A stretch of DNA of 64,000 bases from 39-52-133 sp035531075. Lineage in GTDB: Bacteria; Pseudomonadota; Gammaproteobacteria; Burkholderiales; Gallionellaceae. Below are positions 32,985 through 41,180 of the stretch, one piece after another. Numbering within the stretch: position 1 is the stretch's first letter; the number at the start of each line of letters is the position of its first letter. A program made the position numbers and the translations under genes. Location: contig DATKTO010000026.1 in NCBI GenBank assembly GCA_035531075.1, forward strand, positions 1 through 64,000. The letters run 5' to 3'. The notes under the pieces are model-generated. The model was not told the origin of the DNA. It did not search any database and saw nothing but the letters and a program-made list of their open reading frames with translations.

Positions 32985-33503
32985 CATGGCAACTGGTACA
33001 GACGAACTGGATTCTGGATCACGCTAGTCTTCCGTTTTGGTGTTTGGGCTGACTCCATGCCCAGCTTGTACCTGCGAATTCCGATGTGGACTCTATACCT
33101 TTGTCTGAAAATTCTATTGAGTTTTTTCACCTCCAACATCTTTCTTTGGGCTGGGCGCAGAGGCGCGCGCATTGGTCCAGGGCTGTGCCTCGTTCATCCC
33201 TTCAATGTCTTGATCGGACGAGGTGTTGAAATCGGAGAGCAATGCCAGATATACCACGAGGTGACGCTGGGCACAGGACAAATTCCTGGTACGCCAAAAA
33301 TTGGAAACCGTGTCACCATTTACCCTGGTGCGCGTTTGCTCGGCGGAATTGTAATTGGTGATGGAACAATGATCGGTGCAAATTGCGTCGTCACCAGAGA
33401 TGTGCCCGCAGGGTCGGTAGTACTCGCTGCGCCAAGCCGAGTCATCCCACGATCTCTCTCAACGCAAGCGCGTCGTTGGGACGAACCAGGAGAACCACTA
33501 TAA
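32904..33503 (+). CDS. Left-handed beta-helix acyltransferase (CysE/serine O-acetyltransferase-like)
   Basis: 199 residues from the first ATG (32904) or 184 from the second (32949), which is the ancestral one because the first 15 residues are a tandem copy of the next 15. Hexapeptide repeats follow from about residue 85: GARIGPGLCLVHPFNVLIG, GVEIGEQCQIYHEVTLGTG, KIGNRVTIYPGARLLGG, IVIGDGTMIGANCVVTRDVP. His in VHPFN and YHEVT are the catalytic type of SAT enzymes. In EPS loci such proteins acetylate sugars rather than serine. N-terminal helices include one hydrophobic stretch. Confidence 0.85.
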   Translation: MFENLRRDITTYEVLMFENLRHDITTYHGNWYRRTGFWITLVFRFGVWADSMPSLYLRIPMWTLYLCLKILLSFFTSNIFLWAGRRGARIGPGLCLVHPFNVLIGRGVEIGEQCQIYHEVTLGTGQIPGTPKIGNRVTIYPGARLLGGIVIGDGTMIGANCVVTRDVPAGSVVLAAPSRVIPRSLSTQARRWDEPGEPL

Positions 33504-33586
33504 CCGTTGAACAAGCCCCTGAACGAAGATTTCCGATCTTCCCGGAAGACGAAGTTTTAAAAAAGTGAAACCTGCAGTCAGATCAG

Positions 33587-34894
33587 ATGACCCTAAAAAA
33601 AAGAGCAATCAAGAGTGCATTTTGGACAACATTAGGCTATGGCATTAGTCAAGGATTAAGGTTGGTCAGCAACCTTGTCCTCACTCACCTGCTTGCCCCG
33701 GAATATTTTGGCTTGATGGCAATAGTAAATGTATTCATGATTGGCCTTGCCATGTTTTCAGATATTGGTATAGGGCTAAGTATCATACAAAATGAACGGG
33801 GTAATGATAGAGATTTTTTGGATACAGCCTGGACTCTGCAAGTTATTCGGGGATTTGGTCTTTGGATATGCTGCGTACTTGCGGCGTGGCCTTTCTCAGT
33901 ATTTTATAATCAGCCGCTTCTACTTTGGATCATACCAATAGCCGGAATGGCAACCTTAATTTCAGGTTTTAATTCAACAGCTGTATTTAGCGTCAACCGT
34001 AATCTTGCTTTAGGCCGATTGACCGCAATAGAAGTAATATCTCAAGCTTTATCCATATTGCTGATGTTGTCCTTTGCGCTTGTCTACCCTACCGTTTGGG
34101 TTCTTGTTGCGGGTGCATTATTCTCTGCATTAGTAAAAATGATGTTCACGCACAAATGGTTGGCGGAATCACCTGATAGATTCTCGTGGGATCGTCAAGC
34201 TATTAAATCAATTATTAAATATGGCAAATGGATATTCTTGAGTACGTTGCTATCTTTTTTTGTTAATAGCTCGGGCAGCCTAATTCTGGGTAAATTTGTG
34301 TCAATGAATGAACTTGGTCTGTTTACAGTGGGGGCCACACTTGCCAAGATAATTGAGCAGATATACCAGCAAATAGCTGGCAAGGTCATATTCCCGCTGT
34401 ATGTTCACATTAAACATCTTCCGTTAGATCAAATTAAAAAAAGGGTATTCAAAATTCGTTTGGGGATCATGGCGGCCTTTCTTCCACCTCTTTGGATTAT
34501 GACAATATTTGGACAGAAAATCGTCGATCTACTTTTTGATCCCAGATATCACGGCGCAGGTTGGGTATTCCAGATATTTTCAATAGGAGCCTTACCGATG
34601 GTTATCTCAGGAATTGGTCCTTTTTATCTTGCTCTTGGCGATTCTCAGATAATGTTTAAATTATCATTGTATAAATTTGTATGTTTTAGCCTGCTAATTG
34701 TATTGGGGTGGTGGTTTTATGGAACGGCAGGAATGATTTGTGGCATAGCTTTATTTACTTTTCCTGTATATCTGTCGGATGTTTATGTGCAGAGGCGACA
34801 TTCAATATGGATCGCAAAGCTCGATGTGCTCGGATATGTATTATCAATCCTGATCATCTCTATAGGACTTGCTGCAAGTGGCAAGTCACAGTAA
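33587..34894 (+). CDS. Wzx-type oligosaccharide flippase (MOP superfamily)
   Basis: 435 residues with about twelve hydrophobic helices. The N-terminus KRAIKSAFWTTLGYGISQGL and LVLTHLLAPEYFGLMAIVNVF are the standard start of polysaccharide flippases of the MOP superfamily (RfbX/WzxC type). It moves lipid-linked repeat units across the inner membrane. AT-rich like its neighbours; the next gene begins 5 bases later. Confidence 0.88.
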   Translation: MTLKKRAIKSAFWTTLGYGISQGLRLVSNLVLTHLLAPEYFGLMAIVNVFMIGLAMFSDIGIGLSIIQNERGNDRDFLDTAWTLQVIRGFGLWICCVLAAWPFSVFYNQPLLLWIIPIAGMATLISGFNSTAVFSVNRNLALGRLTAIEVISQALSILLMLSFALVYPTVWVLVAGALFSALVKMMFTHKWLAESPDRFSWDRQAIKSIIKYGKWIFLSTLLSFFVNSSGSLILGKFVSMNELGLFTVGATLAKIIEQIYQQIAGKVIFPLYVHIKHLPLDQIKKRVFKIRLGIMAAFLPPLWIMTIFGQKIVDLLFDPRYHGAGWVFQIFSIGALPMVISGIGPFYLALGDSQIMFKLSLYKFVCFSLLIVLGWWFYGTAGMICGIALFTFPVYLSDVYVQRRHSIWIAKLDVLGYVLSILIISIGLAASGKSQ

Positions 34895-34898
34895 TTCA

Positions 34899-35660
34899 AT
34901 GAAAAATATCCTGCTACTCACTTCAACAATTAAGCCCAACCCTCATCAGCCCCAGCTTAAATTGGTCAATCCAAAAGAGAGGCTTGAGGATTACAGAATG
35001 GCTCTGGTTTTTTATACACAGGCACTAACAGCAGGAATTATTGACGGAATAGTCTTTGTTGACAACTCCGGGTTTGACCTGAAATCTCTATCAGATGATT
35101 TCCCATCGGAAAATATTGAGTGGTTAAGCTTTTTTGGGATTAACTACCCCTCTTCTTACCATAGAGGCTATGGTGAGTTCAAACTGATCGATTATGCATT
35201 TTCGAATTCATCTACCTTACAGGCACTCAATGAAGGAGATACTGTCTGGAAGGTTACCGGACGTTATATCGTCAAAAATATGGCAAGCTTTATCAAGTAT
35301 GCCCCGAGACAATTCGATTTGTATTGTGATATTAAAAATGCCTGGGTTGATATGGGGATCATGGCATGGAGTTCGGCGGGATATGATTACTTCATTAAGG
35401 GAGTGAGCGAAAATTTTAAAACGGGTATGGCACCTGAGTTAATTATGGCCAAACTTATTGGGGAACAAGCTAAATCGAGAGATGGCATTGTTTCAAATTA
35501 TTACTGGATGCCGCTGATAGCAGGTAGAAGAGGGTTTGATGGTGGGCAATTCCAGGGCAAATTCACATATTCAAAGTTTTTACTTGTATCCAGTGTCAAT
35601 TGGCTGAAATTGCCTTTTCGCGATATTTTTTTAAAAAAAACAAAATTGGTGGCCAAATGA
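34899..35660 (+). CDS. Unrecognised protein of the EPS locus, probable glycosyltransferase
   Basis: 253 residues from ATG 34899, 4 bases after the flippase stop. The start KNILLLTSTIKPNPHQPQLK and the following DGIVFVDNSGFDLKSL look like an alpha/beta nucleotide-binding N-terminus, with VDNSG in the position of a D-x-D-like turn; WKVTGRYIVKNM and DMGIMAWSSAGYDYF are other distinctive points. I do not recognise the family firmly; a family-A type sugar transferase is suggested by size and by its place between flippase and another transferase. The stop overlaps the next start as ATGA. Confidence 0.5.
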   Translation: MKNILLLTSTIKPNPHQPQLKLVNPKERLEDYRMALVFYTQALTAGIIDGIVFVDNSGFDLKSLSDDFPSENIEWLSFFGINYPSSYHRGYGEFKLIDYAFSNSSTLQALNEGDTVWKVTGRYIVKNMASFIKYAPRQFDLYCDIKNAWVDMGIMAWSSAGYDYFIKGVSENFKTGMAPELIMAKLIGEQAKSRDGIVSNYYWMPLIAGRRGFDGGQFQGKFTYSKFLLVSSVNWLKLPFRDIFLKKTKLVAK

Positions 35661-36526
35661 GCTTCGGCATCTTAACCCTCGCCACGCCCAACGATTATTT
35701 GAAGGCCATTGGCCTCGCCCTTTCGCTGAAGGTAAGTAATCCCGGGGTGTCATTGGCTGTCGCGTGTCATCCTGTCCTACGGCCTTTATTGACGCCATAC
35801 TTTGATTTTGTTATTGATGAGCGTCCTGATATACGGGGTTTTGCGCATAAGGTTTACCTTGACCAGTACACACCATTTGATAGAACGTTGTTTTTAGACT
35901 CTGATGTACTCGTATTTAAACCCGTTGCCCCCTTTATTAAAGAATGGGGTGATGATGGTATACCTTATGTGGCTACTGGGCGTTATGTAACGGGAGGATC
36001 TAACGCATTTGGATTTGATCGTGATGCACTCTTGCAGCGAATGGGATGGAAGCGATTGGTCTGCATTGATGGCGCAGGCCATGCCTTTTTTTGCAAACCA
36101 GCCTGCAAAGCTGTTTTTGACCGCGCAAGAGAAATCACCGCCAATTACAAAGAAATTGCAGGTAACGCCCAGTATGCCGATGAAGATGTTATGAATATCG
36201 TTATGACAGAATTTAATCTGGTGGTGCCATCCCGTTATCCATTTTTCTCTCGCCACCTTAGCGCAGTGAGAGGAAGCTGGGACATGGATGCGTCGATTGG
36301 CAAGTGCTGTGGTGCATTAGCTGAGACCGGCCTGCCCTTTGAGCCTTGCATTATGCATTTTGCCGAAAATGAAGCCCCCTTTGCCTATACCTTACAATTG
36401 TTGAAGTTGTTTTCAAAGTTTGGATTGCCAACTAAAGGTCTATTTAAATTTTTAACTATCCTTTTTTGGAAGCATCACATCAGAACTCCAATCCACAATA
36501 TGCTGCTAAAGCTGGGAATGAGATGA
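35657..36526 (+). CDS. Glycosyltransferase, GT8-like (DxD type)
   Basis: 289 residues from ATG 35657. FDRTLFLDSDVLVFKPVAPF contains the D-S-D metal motif of GT-A retaining transferases, near residue 85; SVQAVA-type N-terminus MSFGILTLATPNDYLKAIGL and the later QYADEDVMNIVM fit the galactosyltransferase (GT8/glycogenin-like) group. C-terminal part amphipathic. Coupled by overlaps to the genes on both sides. Confidence 0.72.
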   Translation: MSFGILTLATPNDYLKAIGLALSLKVSNPGVSLAVACHPVLRPLLTPYFDFVIDERPDIRGFAHKVYLDQYTPFDRTLFLDSDVLVFKPVAPFIKEWGDDGIPYVATGRYVTGGSNAFGFDRDALLQRMGWKRLVCIDGAGHAFFCKPACKAVFDRAREITANYKEIAGNAQYADEDVMNIVMTEFNLVVPSRYPFFSRHLSAVRGSWDMDASIGKCCGALAETGLPFEPCIMHFAENEAPFAYTLQLLKLFSKFGLPTKGLFKFLTILFWKHHIRTPIHNMLLKLGMR

Positions 36527-36642
36527 GCCATACATTCAAGGGGCGCATGACCTCGGTGGATGGATTGCGAGCTCTGGCTGTGGTAGGTGTTATGACCAGC
36601 CATGTTGCCGTGCCCTGCTTCCAATCCGGTGATTGGCGTTGA
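36523..36642 (+). pseudogene. Acyltransferase-3 family (OafA-like) N-terminal remnant
   Basis: ATG 36523 overlaps the GT8 stop as ATGA. The frame reads GRMTSVDGLRALAVVGVMTS then HVAVPCFQSGDWR and stops after 39 residues. S-V-D-G-L-R-A-L-A-V is the conserved first helix of membrane acyltransferase-3 proteins (about 350-650 residues), so only the start of such a gene remains. A further piece GVDLLAAMRSG follows in another frame. The rest has been lost up to the next, oppositely oriented gene. Confidence 0.65.
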
Positions 36643-36853
36643 TTTATTGGCTGCAATGCGTAGCGGATAGCTGATCACGGCTTTGCTGTTGATGTAATTT
36701 TTCGGGGATAGATTTGCTGGTCGGGCAATATCCTGAACACGAATTGGGGCATTGGTTGCGCGAGATTCCGCAAGGATATTGTATATGCTGTGTACGACGA
36801 TTTAGTATCGCGCTGGCAGCATTGCAGATGTCACCTTCTTGGCTTTGACGATG

Positions 36854-37915
36854 CTAAAAATCTTGTTGAATTTTGTGAGCCATTGCAGCCATCTCTTCGA
36901 TTTCATTTCGAATCCCCTGCGGAATATACAATTTAAGATGATCAAAGATATCAACCAGCCGATGTCTCCAGTCATTCTTCAGTAAAGAATTCATATAATT
37001 TCTTTTGTGTGCCGACTCCAATCTATCAGAATCATTTAATATTTCCTCCAGGAATGGAATCACATCACCATCATTTTTTGGAAGTTCGACAGTTGCATCA
37101 TCCCAATCCAAGTAATCTTTTGTCTCTGAACAAGTTGGTCGTCTACCAACGACTAAACATCCGGCTGCCAAACTTTCAAACCATCTTTGTCCGATAAAGG
37201 AAAAGGTGAATGCATTTGCCCCCGTCCGATTAACAACCATTGGATCGTACGCCATGGCTATATTGCTGATTGAAAGCAACTTCCAAAACTGTCTTCTGTG
37301 TGAAACATAATCATGTAGTTGACCAATTTCAGTATGATTGGTATGTAAGTAAGAGCCGCAATTTTCCGTATTGTTAAAGTACTCAGCAAGCATTTTGCTA
37401 TGGGTCAAATGCTGCCGACCATATGCGTTGATACTAATACACCTGTTGGATCGACCTGAGCCAAATTTCAATACGTCTGCAGCCAATGGTACAAAGGATA
37501 CCGGTGCACTAAAATCACTCTCAAATTTTTCCACGCCGCCACTGAGTGCAACGAAGATATGATCAACTTCACTTAATGCACGAATACTTCGAGACAGCTT
37601 CTTCCTTATCCATCCCATTTCTCTGCTTACAGGATATGAATCAAATACGTAGATAATTACCTTGTCGAATTTTTTTCGCCAGTTTTTTATACATGTTAGC
37701 GATTGATAAGCTTTGTATTCTGAAATGCAGATAACGAAAACAATTTTTTCTTTTCCCGAATCATATCTGTCAATATCAATTGAACTCCCACTCGCAGTAT
37801 TTGGACAGATAAGTTGTGCATTAAGCAAGTTTATAAGTACATCTTCAAATTCATTTACACAGGCTTGAGCTGGCGATTTAGAGCTGCCTCTTTCACTTAA
37901 TACAAAAAAAGCCAT
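36854..37915 (-). CDS. CgeB-like glycosyltransferase (family 1 type)
   Basis: 353 residues from ATG 37915, with AGGAG 8 bases before; a GTG three codons up is less well placed. The C-terminal part GQRWFESLAAGCLVVGRRPT followed by DWDDATVELP is the CgeB/GT1 signature (R-x-F-E-x-L-A-A-G). The N-terminal half KIVFVICISEYKAYQSL and YVFDSYPVSREMGWIRKKL fits a GT-B fold. It faces the preceding + strand genes, at a join between modules; an IS30 remnant lies just upstream. Confidence 0.68.
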   Translation of the reverse strand: MAFFVLSERGSSKSPAQACVNEFEDVLINLLNAQLICPNTASGSSIDIDRYDSGKEKIVFVICISEYKAYQSLTCIKNWRKKFDKVIIYVFDSYPVSREMGWIRKKLSRSIRALSEVDHIFVALSGGVEKFESDFSAPVSFVPLAADVLKFGSGRSNRCISINAYGRQHLTHSKMLAEYFNNTENCGSYLHTNHTEIGQLHDYVSHRRQFWKLLSISNIAMAYDPMVVNRTGANAFTFSFIGQRWFESLAAGCLVVGRRPTCSETKDYLDWDDATVELPKNDGDVIPFLEEILNDSDRLESAHKRNYMNSLLKNDWRHRLVDIFDHLKLYIPQGIRNEIEEMAAMAHKIQQDF

Positions 37916-37957
37916 TTCCTGCACTCCTCAATTTATTCTGCCTATTACGTTGCGGCT

Positions 37958-38075
37958 TCAAATTTGAAATGCAACGGCTGATTTGAAGAATATCCGTTTG
38001 TGTGTCTGGTATTCAGGTCGTTTTCGTTCAATTTCTCCATCTCGCATCGATCTCCCGGTCTGTACTTGTAGTGAA
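37958..38075 (-). pseudogene. IS30-family transposase, C-terminal remnant
   Basis: On the minus strand the frame reads IERKRPEYQTHKRIFFKSAV then AFQI and stop at 37958-37960, resembling the IS30 transposase end 'RPRKTLGYKTPNEVFFKSAVALQT'. The stop lies within a CTTCAAATTTGAAATGCAAC sequence, similar to IS30 terminal repeats. Only some 38 codons remain. A similar end is found at 52.8 kb. Confidence 0.5.
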
Positions 38076-38356
38076 GTGCAGTTGCCCGCCCCGTCAATGG
38101 CTAATCCCAGCGCTTCTTATGCCGAATACCGCTTATACCTCATAACAGACCTTTCATCTATTTTTGATATGAAGATATATACCATTTACTCACGCCTATT
38201 CCCCATTCGTGGAGGTCGAGAATGACTCTCATAATTCATGCTGATAAATTGAATACGTGATGTTAAGCAATTAACAATTTTCAGCTTTACAGGCGAAGAA
38301 CTTAGTCTGATCTGGCTGATTGGTATTTCAATTTTATAGTATTATAAGGATCAGGC
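38076..38356. other. Leader region of the beta-helix lipoprotein gene
   Basis: About 280 bases, AT-rich toward the right. No gene is supported. Promoter elements for the lipoprotein gene must lie here but I cannot name one with confidence. Confidence 0.4.
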
Positions 38357-40804
38357 ATGAATTTACTGAAATTTAGAGTAAACAAAGGATTATCGATCAT
38401 TTTTTTATTAAACCTAGTGCTGGCAGCTTGTGGAGGTGGATCTGTAGGAAACTATAGCGCTGATAGTATTGGCGCGGTTCCTGCACCCACTGTTCCTGCC
38501 CCCACTCCTATCATCTCTACCGTACCAACGGTATCTGTTTTAGCAGCCTCGACTTCAATCGCATCTAACGCAAGTACCACTATATCTTGGTCATCAACCA
38601 ATAGCACCTCATGCACCTCTACCGGTGGGGGTGGAACTGGCACAACGGGTACATTCAATACAAATGCATTGTCAACCACCACCACCTATACCGTTACGTG
38701 CGTTGGTGCAGAGGGGACAGCAAGCCAAAGTACAACCGTGACCGTTGCGTCTGCTACCGCCCCTTCTGCCCCTTCTGTTTCTGTTTCCGCATCGTCGACT
38801 TCAATCGCATATAACACAAGCACCAACATAAACTGGTCGTCTACCAACAGCACCTCTTGCACTTCTCCTGCTGGCGGTGGATCTGGCACAACGGGCTCAT
38901 TCAATACAGGAGCACTGTCAACCACCACCACCTATACCGTTACGTGCGTTGGCGCAGGTGGATCCGCAAGTCAAAGTTCAACAATCACCGTTGCTCCTCC
39001 AACCACTAGCGGATGCTCGACTACCGGGGCGACTGGCGCCATTAAGCTTTCAAATGTCCCGAGCCGCACTACTGGAGTCGCACCGTTGTCGGTATTTTTT
39101 GATGCATCAGGTACTACTACGGATGGAAGCGTCACAAAACAGCCGTTCCACGACCTTGAGTATCGATGGAACTTCGGTGAAAACCAATCAGCATTAGCAG
39201 CACTACCGGGCGGCACAAATTGGACCAACGGAAGTGTAAAGGGTAGCCGTAACTTGGCGACGGGTCCCGTAGCAGCACATGTGTTCGAAACGCCGGGTAC
39301 TTACACCGTGGCATTGTCCGCAACAGACGGCACGAACACAGCGAACAACTGCGCCCAAATCGTAGTCCAAGATCCCAACACAGTATTTTCCGGAACCAAC
39401 ACGATTTGCGTCGCTGCCACGAGTCTCCCTGTCGCTGGCGCAAGCGGCTGTCCTGCCGGCGCTACCACCGTACAACAACCCTCCTTTTCTGCCGCGATCA
39501 GCAGCTACGCGCAGACAGGCAAAAGAGTGCTATTTAAACGCGGCGATACTTTTACCGCCGCCACTCGCGCAACTATAGCTGCGACAGGTCCCGGAACCAT
39601 CGGTGCGTACGGTACTGGCAATAAACCACTTATCCAAAACACAGGCAATACTGACACATTCATCCTGTCCAGCGGAGCCAACGATTGGCGCATCATGGAC
39701 TTGACCATTGACGGGCTATCCGGTGGCTCCACTGGTGGGCTGACTGACAGTGGCCTGATAAAGCAGGTGACAATTCTTCGCCTTGATCTTCAAAATATAC
39801 ATTACGGGTTCAGGTTTGATACATCAGGAAAGACATTCAACGGTCTGTGGGATGGCGTGACTATTGCTGATTCGACTATCAATCACACAGTTGCAGCAGG
39901 GTATCAGATATATGCAGCAGGGTATCGCTTTTCCATTATTGGTAATTCTTTCTCAGACAACCTAAATGGGCAGTCGCTAATGCGGCTTACACAGGCAGTC
40001 AAGAGTGTAATCAGCGACAACTCTTTCAGCGGCCAAGCACCAACTTATGAGTACATCAAATTACATGCGCCATCGTGGTGTCGTTCTGGCTGCAACTGGA
40101 CTACGGACACATTGCCCGTTGACCCTATAGGGAATAACGGAACCACAACTTTTGGCTATTCTGAAAAAGTGGTGATCTCTGGCAATAAATTTACAGGAAG
40201 CGCTGGTGCTGCTTGGGAGGTGTCAATGGGGCCACAAAACGGAACCTATGACGAGCGCACAAGGGATGTTATATTCGAGCGCAATTGGCTAATCGCAGGA
40301 TCAGGAACTGGCAGTGCTGTAGCAGTATTTTCGAGAGACACATCCATAAGGAATAATATCTGTGATTTTTCAGCAGTGGCCGCCGGTGCTTGCTTCAGGC
40401 CAGACAGTTGGGGCGCAGCACCACCAGCCGACAACGTGAAGATATATAACAATACTGCGTATACATCAGCACCTAGCGGCGGATATCCATTTAAAGTTGT
40501 TCAGTTAATGGCAAGCGTGACTAATATCACTGTCCAAAACAACTTGGCTTACTCCCCATCAAACAACTTGTCCGTCATGGTTGCGGGCACAGGGCCAGGC
40601 CTTGTGGTATCTAATAATTCATCCGATGCTCAAATGCGAGGCGTTTCGCCTAAATTCGCCTCGCCCTTAACCGCGCCAGATGGTTTCAAGGTTGCCCCAG
40701 ACAGTTATGCAGTCGGCAACGGTAAGGTGGCACCTGTATGGTCAGATTTCTCCTCTGTCCCCCAAACTACTACTAAACGAGATATAGGCGCCGTGATTCA
40801 CTAA
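38357..40804 (+). CDS. Secreted lipoprotein with Ig-like repeats, PKD domain and right-handed beta-helix
   Basis: 815 residues. Lipoprotein signal MNLLKFRVNKGLSIIFLLNL with lipobox L-A-A-C (Cys25). Two near-identical 82-residue Ser/Thr-rich Ig-like repeats (about 52-215; STTISWSSTNSTSCTS, LSTTTTYTVTCVGA). Then a PKD-type domain (about 220-330; APLSVFFDASGTT, YTVALSATDGTN), and a long beta-helix C-terminal part of the pectate-lyase/parallel beta-helix type (GTIGAYGTGNKPLI, DWRIMDLTIDGLSGG, VVISGNKFTGSAG, NNTAYTSAPSGG). No catalytic residues can be assigned. It probably binds or cleaves an exopolysaccharide at the cell surface. Monocistronic with a strong terminator. Confidence 0.75.
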   Translation: MNLLKFRVNKGLSIIFLLNLVLAACGGGSVGNYSADSIGAVPAPTVPAPTPIISTVPTVSVLAASTSIASNASTTISWSSTNSTSCTSTGGGGTGTTGTFNTNALSTTTTYTVTCVGAEGTASQSTTVTVASATAPSAPSVSVSASSTSIAYNTSTNINWSSTNSTSCTSPAGGGSGTTGSFNTGALSTTTTYTVTCVGAGGSASQSSTITVAPPTTSGCSTTGATGAIKLSNVPSRTTGVAPLSVFFDASGTTTDGSVTKQPFHDLEYRWNFGENQSALAALPGGTNWTNGSVKGSRNLATGPVAAHVFETPGTYTVALSATDGTNTANNCAQIVVQDPNTVFSGTNTICVAATSLPVAGASGCPAGATTVQQPSFSAAISSYAQTGKRVLFKRGDTFTAATRATIAATGPGTIGAYGTGNKPLIQNTGNTDTFILSSGANDWRIMDLTIDGLSGGSTGGLTDSGLIKQVTILRLDLQNIHYGFRFDTSGKTFNGLWDGVTIADSTINHTVAAGYQIYAAGYRFSIIGNSFSDNLNGQSLMRLTQAVKSVISDNSFSGQAPTYEYIKLHAPSWCRSGCNWTTDTLPVDPIGNNGTTTFGYSEKVVISGNKFTGSAGAAWEVSMGPQNGTYDERTRDVIFERNWLIAGSGTGSAVAVFSRDTSIRNNICDFSAVAAGACFRPDSWGAAPPADNVKIYNNTAYTSAPSGGYPFKVVQLMASVTNITVQNNLAYSPSNNLSVMVAGTGPGLVVSNNSSDAQMRGVSPKFASPLTAPDGFKVAPDSYAVGNGKVAPVWSDFSSVPQTTTKRDIGAVIH
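38532..38990 (+). repeat. Two 246-bp direct repeats inside the lipoprotein gene
   Basis: The segment ending GTCAACCACCACCACCTATA recurs exactly 246 bases later (38671 and 38917), with high identity through CCGTTACGTGCGTTGG. It encodes the two 82-residue Ig-like units. Such DNA repeats allow unit gain or loss by recombination. Confidence 0.8.
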
Positions 40805-40948
40805 GTCTGCAATTCTGTTCTGGCGGCGCCAGAGTCGAGCGCTGGCTCTGCGGTGCTGTTTGAGCCGCATAGACAGGAAGTAGAAATTCTGAATGCTCAC
40901 AAAGACTCTGGTTTCTTAACACAACCATCAGCTAGTATTTATACCTTT

Positions 40949-41012
40949 TAAGATTTACCAATCATTCCTCCCTCATTGAGCGGCGAATGATTGGTAAATC
41001 TTATTTTTTTTT
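40949..41012 (+). terminator. Very long Rho-independent terminator
   Basis: TAAGATTTACCAATCATTC (40949-40967) pairs perfectly over 19 bases with its complement at 40985-41003 around a 17-base loop, then nine T follow. It closes the lipoprotein gene and, by its symmetry and the A-rich left flank, may also stop the convergent asnB gene. The stem is unusually long and perfect, so an origin as a mobile repeat end is possible. Around it, 40805-40948 and 41013-41180 hold no supported gene. Confidence 0.85.
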
Positions 41013-41180
41013 ACAAAAATATGATTAGCGCGGATTCAATTTTGAAGTACGACTTGTCCACTCAAGCGGAACACCTCTTGTGTTGGATATTTAAATACTA
41101 ATAGATTGATAATACTCAGTATATTAAGAATTACACGCCACAAATACTGGCAAATATATGCGACGCTGCGCGAAGATCCG

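Noticed and set aside
38532..38990. CRISPR-like array because of direct repeats
   Set aside because: Only two long units of 246 bp, in frame and coding for Ig-like domains; no short repeat-spacer structure. No CRISPR array was seen anywhere in the window.
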